Shown in pieces: positions 7,341 to 13,472 of a stretch of 20,671 nucleotides of DNA. Source of the stretch: UBA7937 sp034419095 (GTDB lineage Bacteria > Chloroflexota > Anaerolineae > UBA7937); NCBI GenBank assembly GCA_034419095.1, contig DAOULQ010000224.1:1-20671 (forward strand), in the 5' to 3' direction. How positions within the stretch are numbered: position 1 is the first letter of the stretch; every line of letters begins with the position of its first letter. Both the position numbers and the translations under genes were made by a program. The notes beneath the pieces were generated by a model. The model was not told the DNA's origin. It worked only from the letters and a program-made list of their open reading frames with translations, and searched no databases.

Positions 7341-8156
7341 ATGAAGAAATTGGGTTTAGTAATTTTGGTTATCGCCGGTATCGTCGTGGCCAGTTGCGCT
7401 CCAGCAGCGGCACCAGAATGCCCAGAATGCCCACCGGTTGGACCGGTGACGGATCTGGGTGGTCGAGAGGTCCGCATTGCCGTGGAGAACGCCTATCCGC
7501 CCTTCAACTACATCGATGAGGAGACCGGGGAGGCAGTGGGCTGGGACTACGATGTGGGGCGCGCCATCTGCGAGAAACTGAACTGCACCCCAAACTTCGT
7601 GGAAGCGGCCTGGGAGGGCCTGTTTGAGGCCATGGCCGCGGGCGAGTATGACGTGGCCTTTGACGGCATCACCCTCTACTTGTCCCGATCTCTGATCGTC
7701 GACTTCTCCGATCCCTACGTCGAGTACGGCCAGGTGCTCCTGGTCCGAGCTGACGATGACCGGCCAGAACTGGCCGACGAGGAGAGCCTAGTGGCCTCGG
7801 ACCTGAACATCGGCACCCAGATCGGCACCACCAATGAGGTCACCGCCCTGAAACTCGTCGGCGAGGAGAGAGTGGTGAGTTTCGACACCTACGACATGCC
7901 CGTTGTGGCTCTCATGGCCGGTGATGTGGATTCCGTCATCATCGACGAGGTGGCAGCCATTGGCTTCATGAGGGAGAACCCTGACCAATTGAAGGTCGCC
8001 TTCAACGTGACTGGCGGCGAGCTCCTGGCCTTCTGCTTCCCGCCCCTCAGCGATCTTGTGGAGCCTTTCAACTGGGCCTTGCAGCAGATGTTCGCCGATG
8101 GCACGATGGATGAGATCTGCCAGAAGTGGATCCTGCGGCCCTGCTCACCAGAGTAG
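7341..8156 (+). CDS. Polar amino-acid ABC transporter, substrate-binding lipoprotein
   Basis: 271 residues from ATG 7341, chosen because GGAGG (7329-7333) is 7 bases upstream and the signal peptide begins exactly there. An upstream in-frame TTG at 7323 precedes that site. The signal peptide (1-18) ends in a lipobox with Cys19 (VVASC), so the protein is lipid-anchored outside the cytoplasmic membrane. The mature part is a family 3 binding fold: RIAVENAYPPFNYIDEETG, then GWDYDVGRAIC, DGITLYLSRSLIVDFSDPY with the Arg expected to hold the amino-acid carboxylate, and IGTQIGTTNE. The linker after the lipid Cys has two further cysteines (PECPEC, Cys27 and Cys30), encoded by a 9-bp direct repeat, which is unusual. 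It is followed by a strong hairpin and the permease. Probably imports a polar or acidic/basic amino acid; exact ligand unknown. Confidence 0.9.
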   Translation: MKKLGLVILVIAGIVVASCAPAAAPECPECPPVGPVTDLGGREVRIAVENAYPPFNYIDEETGEAVGWDYDVGRAICEKLNCTPNFVEAAWEGLFEAMAAGEYDVAFDGITLYLSRSLIVDFSDPYVEYGQVLLVRADDDRPELADEESLVASDLNIGTQIGTTNEVTALKLVGEERVVSFDTYDMPVVALMAGDVDSVIIDEVAAIGFMRENPDQLKVAFNVTGGELLAFCFPPLSDLVEPFNWALQQMFADGTMDEICQKWILRPCSPE

Positions 8157-8161
8157 GTCGG

Positions 8162-8190
8162 ACTGCGGGGTGCTCTCGGCGCCCCGCAGT
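8162..8190 (+). other. Strong intra-operon hairpin between lipoprotein and permease genes
   Basis: ACTGCGGGGTGC (8162-8173) pairs with GCGCCCCGCAGT (8179-8190) as a 12-bp stem with one G-U pair and a 5-nt loop. It starts 5 bp after the lipoprotein stop and has no T-run. Such structures commonly protect the 3' end of the binding-protein message and lower permease expression relative to it. Confidence 0.6.
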
Positions 8191-8243
8191 TCACAATTGC
8201 CCTGGATCTTCGACCCTCCCGCTGGCTTCACAAGGAGCGCCCA

Positions 8244-9116
8244 ATGGCTATCCCGAGTGAAATTGAGAAGCCTCAGCCCAAGTTGATCCCCTGGATCGGA
8301 AAACTGGCGGAGGTGCCTTGGTGGGGCTTGATCATCCTCTTGATGGGAGTGCTCATCGTCTACTTCCTCTTCACGTCCGCTACCTATCAGGACGCCTTCT
8401 TCTTCCTCATCGCCGGCGTTCGACTCACTGTCCTGGTGAGTCTCATCTCCTTCGCCACATCCCTGGTTCTGGGGCTCATCGCCGGCCTGGGACGGGTCTC
8501 AAAGAATGTACCCTACTACACCCTCTCTTCCGTGTACGTCGAGGTGGTGAGGGGCATCCCTATCCTGGTCTTGCTCATCTACTTCGCCTACGTGGTGACA
8601 CCCCTCGCCCTCCAGTTCCTGAACTGGTTGGGCACCTCTATGCTCCAGAACCTGGCCATCGGTCCCCTGATGCGGCTAGCCAACTCGCTCGCTAACCTCC
8701 ATATCCAAGATGTGGATATGATAGTCAGGGCCATTGCGGGGCTGGCCTTCTGCTACGGCGCTTTCGAGGCGGAGGTCTTCCGCGCCGGGATCCAGTCGAT
8801 CGAGAGAGGACAGATGGAGGCGGCTCGTTCCTTGGGGATGAGTTATTTCCAGGCCATGCGTTACATCATCCTCCCCCAGGCTATCAGGAGGGTCTTGCCC
8901 CCTCTGGGCAACGACTTCATAGCCATGCTGAAAGACTCCTCCTTGATATCGGTTCTGGCGGTCAGGGAACTAACCCACCTGGGCAAACTGAATCGGGCTC
9001 GAACCTTTCGCACCTTCGAGACCTGGAATACGGTGGCCTTTCTCTATCTCATTCTGACTCTCACCCTATCGCTGGGGGTTAAGTTCATGGAGAGGAGGAT
9101 GACTTTTGAAGAGTAG
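8244..9116 (+). CDS. Polar amino-acid ABC transporter, permease (HisM/GlnP family)
   Basis: 290 residues, ATG with AAGGAG upstream. It is a polytopic membrane protein. A first hydrophobic segment lies near residues 28-47, a second near 54-78 (FFFLIAGVRLTVLVSLISFA), with further segments around 95-120, 150-180 and at the C terminus. The cytoplasmic EAA loop that docks onto the ATPase reads EAARSLGMSYFQAMRYIILP, followed by QAIRRVLPPLGNDFIAMLKDSSL, the hallmark of the HisMQ/GlnP permeases. A single permease gene suggests a homodimer. The region between the second and third main segments is longer than in minimal GlnP-type permeases. It lies between the binding lipoprotein and the ATPase, whose TTG start overlaps this gene's end by 11 bp. 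Confidence 0.92.
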   Translation: MAIPSEIEKPQPKLIPWIGKLAEVPWWGLIILLMGVLIVYFLFTSATYQDAFFFLIAGVRLTVLVSLISFATSLVLGLIAGLGRVSKNVPYYTLSSVYVEVVRGIPILVLLIYFAYVVTPLALQFLNWLGTSMLQNLAIGPLMRLANSLANLHIQDVDMIVRAIAGLAFCYGAFEAEVFRAGIQSIERGQMEAARSLGMSYFQAMRYIILPQAIRRVLPPLGNDFIAMLKDSSLISVLAVRELTHLGKLNRARTFRTFETWNTVAFLYLILTLTLSLGVKFMERRMTFEE

Positions 9117-9873
9117 CATGACTGAGTCGCTGCCCATGGATGACGACATCATCATAATCGACCATGTTCACAAGAGTTTTGGAAAGACCAAGGCCCTGGT
9201 GGATGTGAGCCTGAGGGTGAAGAGGGGCGAGGTGTGCTTCATATTCGGCCCCAGTGGCGGGGGGAAGAGCACCCTGCTCCGTTGCATCAATCATCTAGAG
9301 GCGCCTGATAGTGGCCACATCATCGTCGATGGCATCCCCGTCACCCATGCCAAGACCAACATAGATCTAGTGCGAGCCGAAGTAGGGATGGTCTTTCAAT
9401 TGTTCAACCTCTTCCCCCACCTCACCGTTCTAAGCAACGTGACCCTGGCGCAGGAGAAGGTCCGCAAACGCCCCAAGGAGGAGGCGGAACGGGTGGCCAT
9501 GGAACTCCTGGAGAGGGTAGGGATACCGGAGAAGGCAGACGCCTATCCCGGCCAGCTCTCCGGTGGACAGAAACAGCGGGTGGCCATCGCCCGGGCCCTG
9601 GCTATGAACCCCAAGATCATGCTCTTCGATGAGCCCACCTCGGCTCTGGATGCGGAGATGATCAAAGAGGTACTCGATGTGATGCTCGATTTGGCCCAGG
9701 AGGGGATGACCATGGTGGTGGTCTCCCACGAGACGGGGTTCGCCAAAGCCGCTGCCGACCGGATGGTCTTCTTGGATGTAGGGCGGATCATCGAGGAGGC
9801 GACGCCAGAGGAACTCTTCAAGAACCCTAAGGAGGAAAGGACAAAGCAGTTCCTCAGCCAGATACTCTATTGA
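9106..9873 (+). CDS. Polar amino-acid ABC transporter, ATP-binding protein (GlnQ/HisP family)
   Basis: 255 residues with every ABC ATPase motif: Walker A GPSGGGKST, Q-loop in MVFQLFNLFPHLTVLSNV, signature LSGGQKQR, Walker B IMLFDEPTSALD and H-loop SHE. The FQLFNLFPH segment is typical of polar amino-acid importers. I chose the TTG start at 9106 because AGGAGG (9093-9098) is 7 bases before it; the ATG at 9118 is 19 bases away. This start lies inside the permease gene (11-bp overlap), giving translational coupling. The gene is followed 22 bp later by a rho-independent terminator that closes the three-gene operon. Confidence 0.92.
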   Translation: MKSSMTESLPMDDDIIIIDHVHKSFGKTKALVDVSLRVKRGEVCFIFGPSGGGKSTLLRCINHLEAPDSGHIIVDGIPVTHAKTNIDLVRAEVGMVFQLFNLFPHLTVLSNVTLAQEKVRKRPKEEAERVAMELLERVGIPEKADAYPGQLSGGQKQRVAIARALAMNPKIMLFDEPTSALDAEMIKEVLDVMLDLAQEGMTMVVVSHETGFAKAAADRMVFLDVGRIIEEATPEELFKNPKEERTKQFLSQILY

Positions 9874-9895
9874 TAGAAACGCTCTCGAGAAGTTG

Positions 9896-9922
9896 AAGCC
9901 CTCCCCATGGGGAGGGCTTTTC
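9896..9922 (+). terminator. Rho-independent terminator of the ABC operon
   Basis: AGCCCTCCCC (9897-9906) and GGGGAGGGCT (9909-9918) form a GC-rich stem of at least 8 bp, followed immediately by TTTTCTAT. The complementary strand lacks a comparable T-run, so it serves the plus-strand operon. Confidence 0.85.
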
Positions 9923-9954
9923 TATCGCTGATAGGGTGTCCAACGAAAGGCGAA

Positions 9955-10233
9955 CTACTCAAAGCAGTCGTATAGAGGCTCGCCTTCAAGGCAGGGCAAG
10001 AGCGGATGCTCCTCCATATAGACCCGGGCCTTCTCCCTCATAGCCCCCAGGTTCTCTAGGGTGTCGAATTCACTGGTGATCAGATAATTCCGCGGCTTCA
10101 TGATCGACTTTTTCACCAAGGCGTTTCTGTAGCCGGGTTGCCTCTCCTTGAGCGCCTTGACCTCGTTGAACACCTTGAGAGTCTCTTCCTCATGGCCTTC
10201 CTTGATGGTGAAGATGGCAATTTCGACGACCAT
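9955..10233 (-). CDS. Small ABM-family (antibiotic biosynthesis monooxygenase-like) dimeric alpha/beta-barrel protein
   Basis: 92 residues, typical ABM length. MVVEIAIFTIKEGHEEETLKV has the opening strand and the helix that follows, and RNYLITSEFDTLENLGAM is the central strand-helix, with EEHPLLPCL at the end. The fold forms dimers; members range from heme-degrading and quinol monooxygenases to proteins of unknown role. No heme-binding pattern can be assigned here. GGGAGGAG lies about 7 bases before the start. It converges on the ABC operon terminator and stands alone, with a 283-bp gap to the Ldh2-type gene. Family likely, function unknown. Confidence 0.7.
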   Translation of the reverse strand: MVVEIAIFTIKEGHEEETLKVFNEVKALKERQPGYRNALVKKSIMKPRNYLITSEFDTLENLGAMREKARVYMEEHPLLPCLEGEPLYDCFE

Positions 10234-10287
10234 AATGTGCTCCTCCCGACTCGATAGAACGTAATGAAGACCTATTTGTAGTCAGTA

Positions 10288-10313
10288 GTTCGCTAAGGCG
10301 CTTCATAGTGAAC
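10288..10313. other. Inverted repeat in the intergenic region upstream of the ABM-type gene
   Basis: GTTCGCTA (10288-10295) and TAGTGAAC (10306-10313) form an 8-bp stem with one G-T pair around 10 nt. It lies 55 bp upstream of the ABM-type start codon, so it could be an operator or part of that gene's leader. The rest of 10234-10461 shows nothing else I can support. Confidence 0.3.
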
Positions 10314-10461
10314 ATCGTGACCTCGCTCCTTCTTACACTCAAAGCCCTTCTCAACATAAGTCAGGTGTATCAGCCAGGCAAGATTAGGCTCATCCAGTGG
10401 CTTTAAGCCTCGACGATAGTGATAACATTCACCTTAAATATCTTACCATTGCTGTCCGCTT

Positions 10462-10490
10462 TTGACAACCCCTCATCGCTCCTCTAGAAT
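10462..10490 (+). promoter_or_regulatory. Near-consensus sigma70 promoter for the Ldh2-type dehydrogenase
   Basis: A perfect TTGACA (10462-10467), a 17-bp spacer and TAGAAT (10485-10490) lie 26 bp before the ATG at 10517. The first 13 bases from the -35, TTGACAACCCCTC, recur at 11607-11619 in front of the ZIP gene. Confidence 0.8.
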
Positions 10491-10516
10491 AGATTTCAAG
10501 TAACGAGGTGTTTGCC

Positions 10517-11632
10517 ATGCCAGAGCCGAGGGTTAGAGCAGAAACCCTGCGCCACTTTTGCCAGCAGGTTTTTGAGAGACTGGAGGTTCCTGAGGAAGAC
10601 TCGGCCATCACGGCTGATGTCCTAGTGGCCGCCGACCTGAGAGGGATCGACTCCCATGGAGTCGCTCGCTTGAAACGGTATGTAGATGGTCTACGGGCTG
10701 GAAGAATGATAGCCAACCCCAAAGTCCAGGTGGTAAAAGAGACCCCTTCCACCGCTCTCATGGACGGGGGAGGGGGGCTGGGCCAGCCGATAGGGGTTCG
10801 AGCCATGAGACTGGCTATCGAGAAGGCCAAGGGAGGGGGAGCGGGTTTCGTCGCCGTTCGGAACTCCAATCATTACGGCATCGCCGGATACTACGCCATC
10901 ATGGCTCTGGACTCCGATTGTATAGGGATTTCCATGACCAACGCCTCCCCCTCAGTAGTGCCCACTTTCGGGAGGGAGGCTATCTTGGGTACAAACCCCG
11001 TTAGCGTCGCTGCACCCGCTGGTCAAGAGCGACCCTTCGTCCTGGATATGGCTACTAGCGTAGTCCCCCGCGGAAAACTGGAACTCTACCATCGCCTGGC
11101 GAAACCCCTCCTTAAGGGCTGGGCCATTGATGAAAGAGGGGGCACAACCACTGGCGCAGGAGCGATCCTGAAGAACCTAAGCGAGCGATTAGGAGGGGGG
11201 ATCCTCCCTCTGGGAGGCGAAGGAGAGGAATGGGGCGGACATAAGGGGTACGGCCTGGCGCTGATGGTGGATATCCTGAGTGGCGTCTTAGGGGGCGCAG
11301 GCTATGCCGATAGAGTCCATCCCAAAGGAGAAGGGGGCAAGATGAAGCCAGGCAACGTGGGCCATTTGTTCGGGGCCTTGCTGATAGAAGCCTTCCGCCC
11401 CTTGGAGGAGTTCAAGGCGGCCATAGATGACCTCATCCGACGCCTCAAAGGGTCGGCAAAAGCCGAGGGAGAGAGTCGCATCTATATTCACGGGGAGAAA
11501 GAATGGGAGATGGAAGAGAAGAGGAGAAAGCGTGGCATACCCCTCCATCCCCGCGTAGCAGTCATGATGGAAGAGATAGCCAAGGAGTTAAACCTCCCCC
11601 CTATTCTTGACAACCCCTCGAACATATGGTAG
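10517..11632 (+). CDS. Ldh2-family NAD(P)-dependent oxidoreductase (malate/L-lactate/ureidoglycolate dehydrogenase type)
   Basis: 371 residues from ATG 10517; GAGGTG (10505-10510) is 6 bases upstream, and the in-frame GTG at 10508 overlaps that site. Family markers are AADLRGIDSHGVARL with the conserved His, the GFVAVRNSNHYGIAGYYA nucleotide/substrate segment, FGREAILGTNPVSVA, and FVLDMATSVV. This family (distinct from classical LDH/MDH) reversibly oxidises 2-hydroxyacids such as malate, lactate, ureidoglycolate or 2,3-diketogulonate with NAD(P). It could supply or consume the 2-oxoacids handled by the E1 pair or KorAB; that link is inference. The insert before HKGYGLALM (GEGEEWGG) is slightly long. 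It is separated from the ZIP operon by 44 bp and a second promoter-like element, so it is probably monocistronic. Confidence 0.88.
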   Translation: MPEPRVRAETLRHFCQQVFERLEVPEEDSAITADVLVAADLRGIDSHGVARLKRYVDGLRAGRMIANPKVQVVKETPSTALMDGGGGLGQPIGVRAMRLAIEKAKGGGAGFVAVRNSNHYGIAGYYAIMALDSDCIGISMTNASPSVVPTFGREAILGTNPVSVAAPAGQERPFVLDMATSVVPRGKLELYHRLAKPLLKGWAIDERGGTTTGAGAILKNLSERLGGGILPLGGEGEEWGGHKGYGLALMVDILSGVLGGAGYADRVHPKGEGGKMKPGNVGHLFGALLIEAFRPLEEFKAAIDDLIRRLKGSAKAEGESRIYIHGEKEWEMEEKRRKRGIPLHPRVAVMMEEIAKELNLPPILDNPSNIW

Positions 11633-11635
11633 TCT
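11607..11635 (+). promoter_or_regulatory. Candidate promoter of the ZIP-rubrerythrin-KorAB operon
   Basis: A perfect TTGACA (11607-11612) is followed after 17 bp by TAGTCT (11630-11635), a poor -10 but preceded by TGG as an extended -10. The -35 lies within the end of the upstream dehydrogenase gene. A start near 11642 would fall just before the Fur-like repeat. Confidence 0.45.
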
Positions 11636-11663
11636 AATATTAGTAATAGTTATCATAATTATC
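11634..11663 (+). promoter_or_regulatory. AT-rich operator candidate: palindrome plus Fur/Zur-like inverted repeat
   Basis: CTAATATTAG (11634-11643) is a perfect 10-bp palindrome. Next to it, the 19 bp at 11645-11663 (AATAGTTATCATAATTATC) match 14 of 19 positions of the classical Fur box GATAATGATAATCATTATC. The pair covers the expected transcription start and lies 13 bp before the ATG of a metal transporter, a natural place for a metal-sensing repressor. AT-richness makes chance matches easier. Confidence 0.4.
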
Positions 11664-11676
11664 TCGAGGGCGAGAG

Positions 11677-12426
11677 ATGGGCCACTTCTGGAACGCAACC
11701 CTTTACGGCGGTTTAGCCGGGCTAAGCACTCTGGCCGGCATCTATCTGGTTCTGATCAAAGAAGCCTGGGGGCGGCGGGGGTCTATCTACCTCATCAGTT
11801 TCGCCTCTGGAGCGTTGCTCTCGGCCGCCCTCCTCGATATCCTGCCCGAATCCCTAGAGTTAAACTCAAGTGCCTCGCTATATGTCCTTGTGAGTTTCGT
11901 CGCCTTCTACATCTTGGAACAGAACCTAGTCCTCCATGCTGGCCATGAAGATCTGGAATGTTGCGGGGACGAGGATAGACACCGACTCCACTCCTTGGGA
12001 CTTATCTCCTTCCTGGGGATCGGCTTCCACTCTCTCCTCGATGGGGTGATCATCGGGGCCGGCTTCCTGGAGAGCACAACCCTGGGGCTCATCGCCACCA
12101 TCGGCGTCATCTCCCATGAATTGCCAGAGGGACTATCCATCATAGGCCTCCTCTTCCACGCCGGGTTCTCTCGAAGGAAAGGGCTCATCTACTCCACCAT
12201 CGTAGCCCTGGCCACCCCAGTGGGAGCCGTGGTCTCCTCCCTACTCCTTCGGGAGATCGAATCTAACCTCTTGGGAGCCCTTTTGGGCGTCGCCGCCGGT
12301 TCGTTTTTGTATATCGCCGCCTCGGACCTTATCCCCCAAACGCGCCAACATCGTAGCCCCTACATCATCCCTTTAGTCATGGCCGGGATGTTCACCTTAT
12401 TCGCTTTAGGATTTGTTCTCGACTAA
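11677..12426 (+). CDS. ZIP family divalent metal transporter
   Basis: 249 residues, about eight hydrophobic segments. The metal-site signatures of ZIP helices IV and V are present: GIGFHSLLDGVIIGAG (His118, Asp122) and ISHELPEGLSI (His147, Glu148, Glu151). The loop between helices III and IV, about residues 87-105, is rich in His, Asp/Glu and Cys (HAGHEDLECCGDEDRHRLH), a typical variable metal-binding loop. ZIP proteins carry zinc, iron, manganese or other divalent metals into the cytoplasm; selectivity cannot be read from sequence. It is the first gene of a tight five-gene run with two diiron proteins and KorAB (17 bp to the next gene). A Fur-like repeat lies 13 bp upstream. Iron or manganese supply would fit the neighbours, but zinc is possible. 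Confidence 0.9.
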   Translation: MGHFWNATLYGGLAGLSTLAGIYLVLIKEAWGRRGSIYLISFASGALLSAALLDILPESLELNSSASLYVLVSFVAFYILEQNLVLHAGHEDLECCGDEDRHRLHSLGLISFLGIGFHSLLDGVIIGAGFLESTTLGLIATIGVISHELPEGLSIIGLLFHAGFSRRKGLIYSTIVALATPVGAVVSSLLLREIESNLLGALLGVAAGSFLYIAASDLIPQTRQHRSPYIIPLVMAGMFTLFALGFVLD

Positions 12427-12443
12427 CCTAGAGAGAGGTGGAA

Positions 12444-12944
12444 ATGGTGAAGAGCGACTTAGAAGCCCTCAAGATGGCCATGGCCACGGAAAAGAAGGGG
12501 TACAAGTTCTACAAAGAGAGAGCCGACCAGACAGGATATCCAGAAGCCCAAAAGATGTTCCTCTCCCTAGCCGAGGACGAAACCCAACATCTTCACTGGC
12601 TAGAAGCGCAAGAGGAATCTTTGCTCGAGAAGGGGGAATGGCTAGCCTATGGGCTCCCACCTCGAAAGGCAAGGGCAGTGGACGGCCTCCCCATCTTCTC
12701 TTCAGTTGAAGAGAAGATGGGCAACTACCGCTCCGAGTTGTCAGCCCTCAAGTTAGGCCTAGAGATGGAGGAGAGCTCTCGCCAACTCTACCTGAAAGCG
12801 GCAGCGGAATGCCTCGACGAAAGAGGCAAAACCATGTACTCCCATCTGGCAGCCTGGGAAGGTGAACACTGGGAACTCCTCAAGAGGGAATACGATTTCT
12901 TGATGGGAGAGTACAAAAAGAGCATGGGCTTTGAGCCCTTCTAG
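12444..12944 (+). CDS. Rubrerythrin-like ferritin-fold diiron protein, copy 1
   Basis: 166 residues from ATG 12444, which follows GAGAGG by 5 bases; the in-frame GTG at 12438 overlaps that site. Two E...ExxH helix pairs give a complete diiron site: Glu16, Glu46/His49, then Glu109, Glu139/His142. The halves are joined by a long linker (about 57-95). There is no CxxC pair, so the rubredoxin domain of classical rubrerythrin is missing, and an outside electron donor is needed. Known relatives reduce hydrogen peroxide or act as iron oxidases. The gene lies 17 bp after the ZIP transporter and 11 bp before a second copy of the same build, followed by KorAB. Peroxide defence is the best guess; iron handling is an alternative. 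Confidence 0.87.
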   Translation: MVKSDLEALKMAMATEKKGYKFYKERADQTGYPEAQKMFLSLAEDETQHLHWLEAQEESLLEKGEWLAYGLPPRKARAVDGLPIFSSVEEKMGNYRSELSALKLGLEMEESSRQLYLKAAAECLDERGKTMYSHLAAWEGEHWELLKREYDFLMGEYKKSMGFEPF

Positions 12945-12955
12945 GGGAGAGGATC

Positions 12956-13456
12956 ATGGACCAAAAGGATGTGGCCCTACATGCGTTGGAGAAGGCGATA
13001 CGTATCGAGAAAGATGGCCGCCGCTTCTACCTCCAGGCCGCGGAGAGGACAAATGACCAGCGGGGCAAGGAGATCTTTCTTACCCTGGCTCAGGCCGAAG
13101 AGGATCACCTGCGCATAGTAGAGAAGCAGTACGATTCCCTGAGCATGGGGAGGGGGTGGCTGGCCCTCGCCGAGGCGAGAAGCGAAGTGGATCTGGAGAG
13201 CCCCCTTTTCCCCCCAGGGCGAGAGGCACTGGAGAAGATAGTGAAGCCCGATGACAGCGATCTCGATGCCTTGCTCCTGGCCCTAGGTTTTGAGAACGAC
13301 AGTTACGAACTCTACCGGAAAGGGTACGCCGAAACCGACAACCCTCAGGGAAGAGCGATGTATGAGTACTTAGCCGATATGGAGCGGGAACATTTTGAGA
13401 CCTTGATGCGCAACTATGAACACCTCTCTCGCACCGGAAGTTGGCTGGGAGGATAG
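12956..13456 (+). CDS. Rubrerythrin-like ferritin-fold diiron protein, copy 2
   Basis: 166 residues, the same length and layout as the preceding gene. It is a paralogue from an old tandem duplication: shared pattern, diverged sequence. Ligands are Glu18, Glu48/His51, Glu113 and Glu143/His146. Both copies share a Ser-Leu-x-x-Gly-x-x-Trp-Leu-Ala-type segment after the second helix (about 61-70 here). No rubredoxin domain. GGGGAGAGG precedes the ATG. The gene ends 16 bp before the KorA start. The two copies could form a heterodimer or work on different oxidants; both diiron sites look intact, so neither seems degenerate. Confidence 0.87.
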   Translation: MDQKDVALHALEKAIRIEKDGRRFYLQAAERTNDQRGKEIFLTLAQAEEDHLRIVEKQYDSLSMGRGWLALAEARSEVDLESPLFPPGREALEKIVKPDDSDLDALLLALGFENDSYELYRKGYAETDNPQGRAMYEYLADMEREHFETLMRNYEHLSRTGSWLGG

Positions 13457-13472
13457 ACAAGGTGGAGATATC

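Noticed and set aside
7560..8156. Horizontal transfer of the ABC lipoprotein gene based on its slightly different codon feel
   Set aside because: Without a codon-usage calculation the impression is weak, and high expression would explain it equally well.
13416..13472. Upstream extension of KorA starting inside the second rubrerythrin gene
   Set aside because: The added residues match nothing in the gamma-domain family, and the ATG at 13473 has a proper ribosome-binding site.
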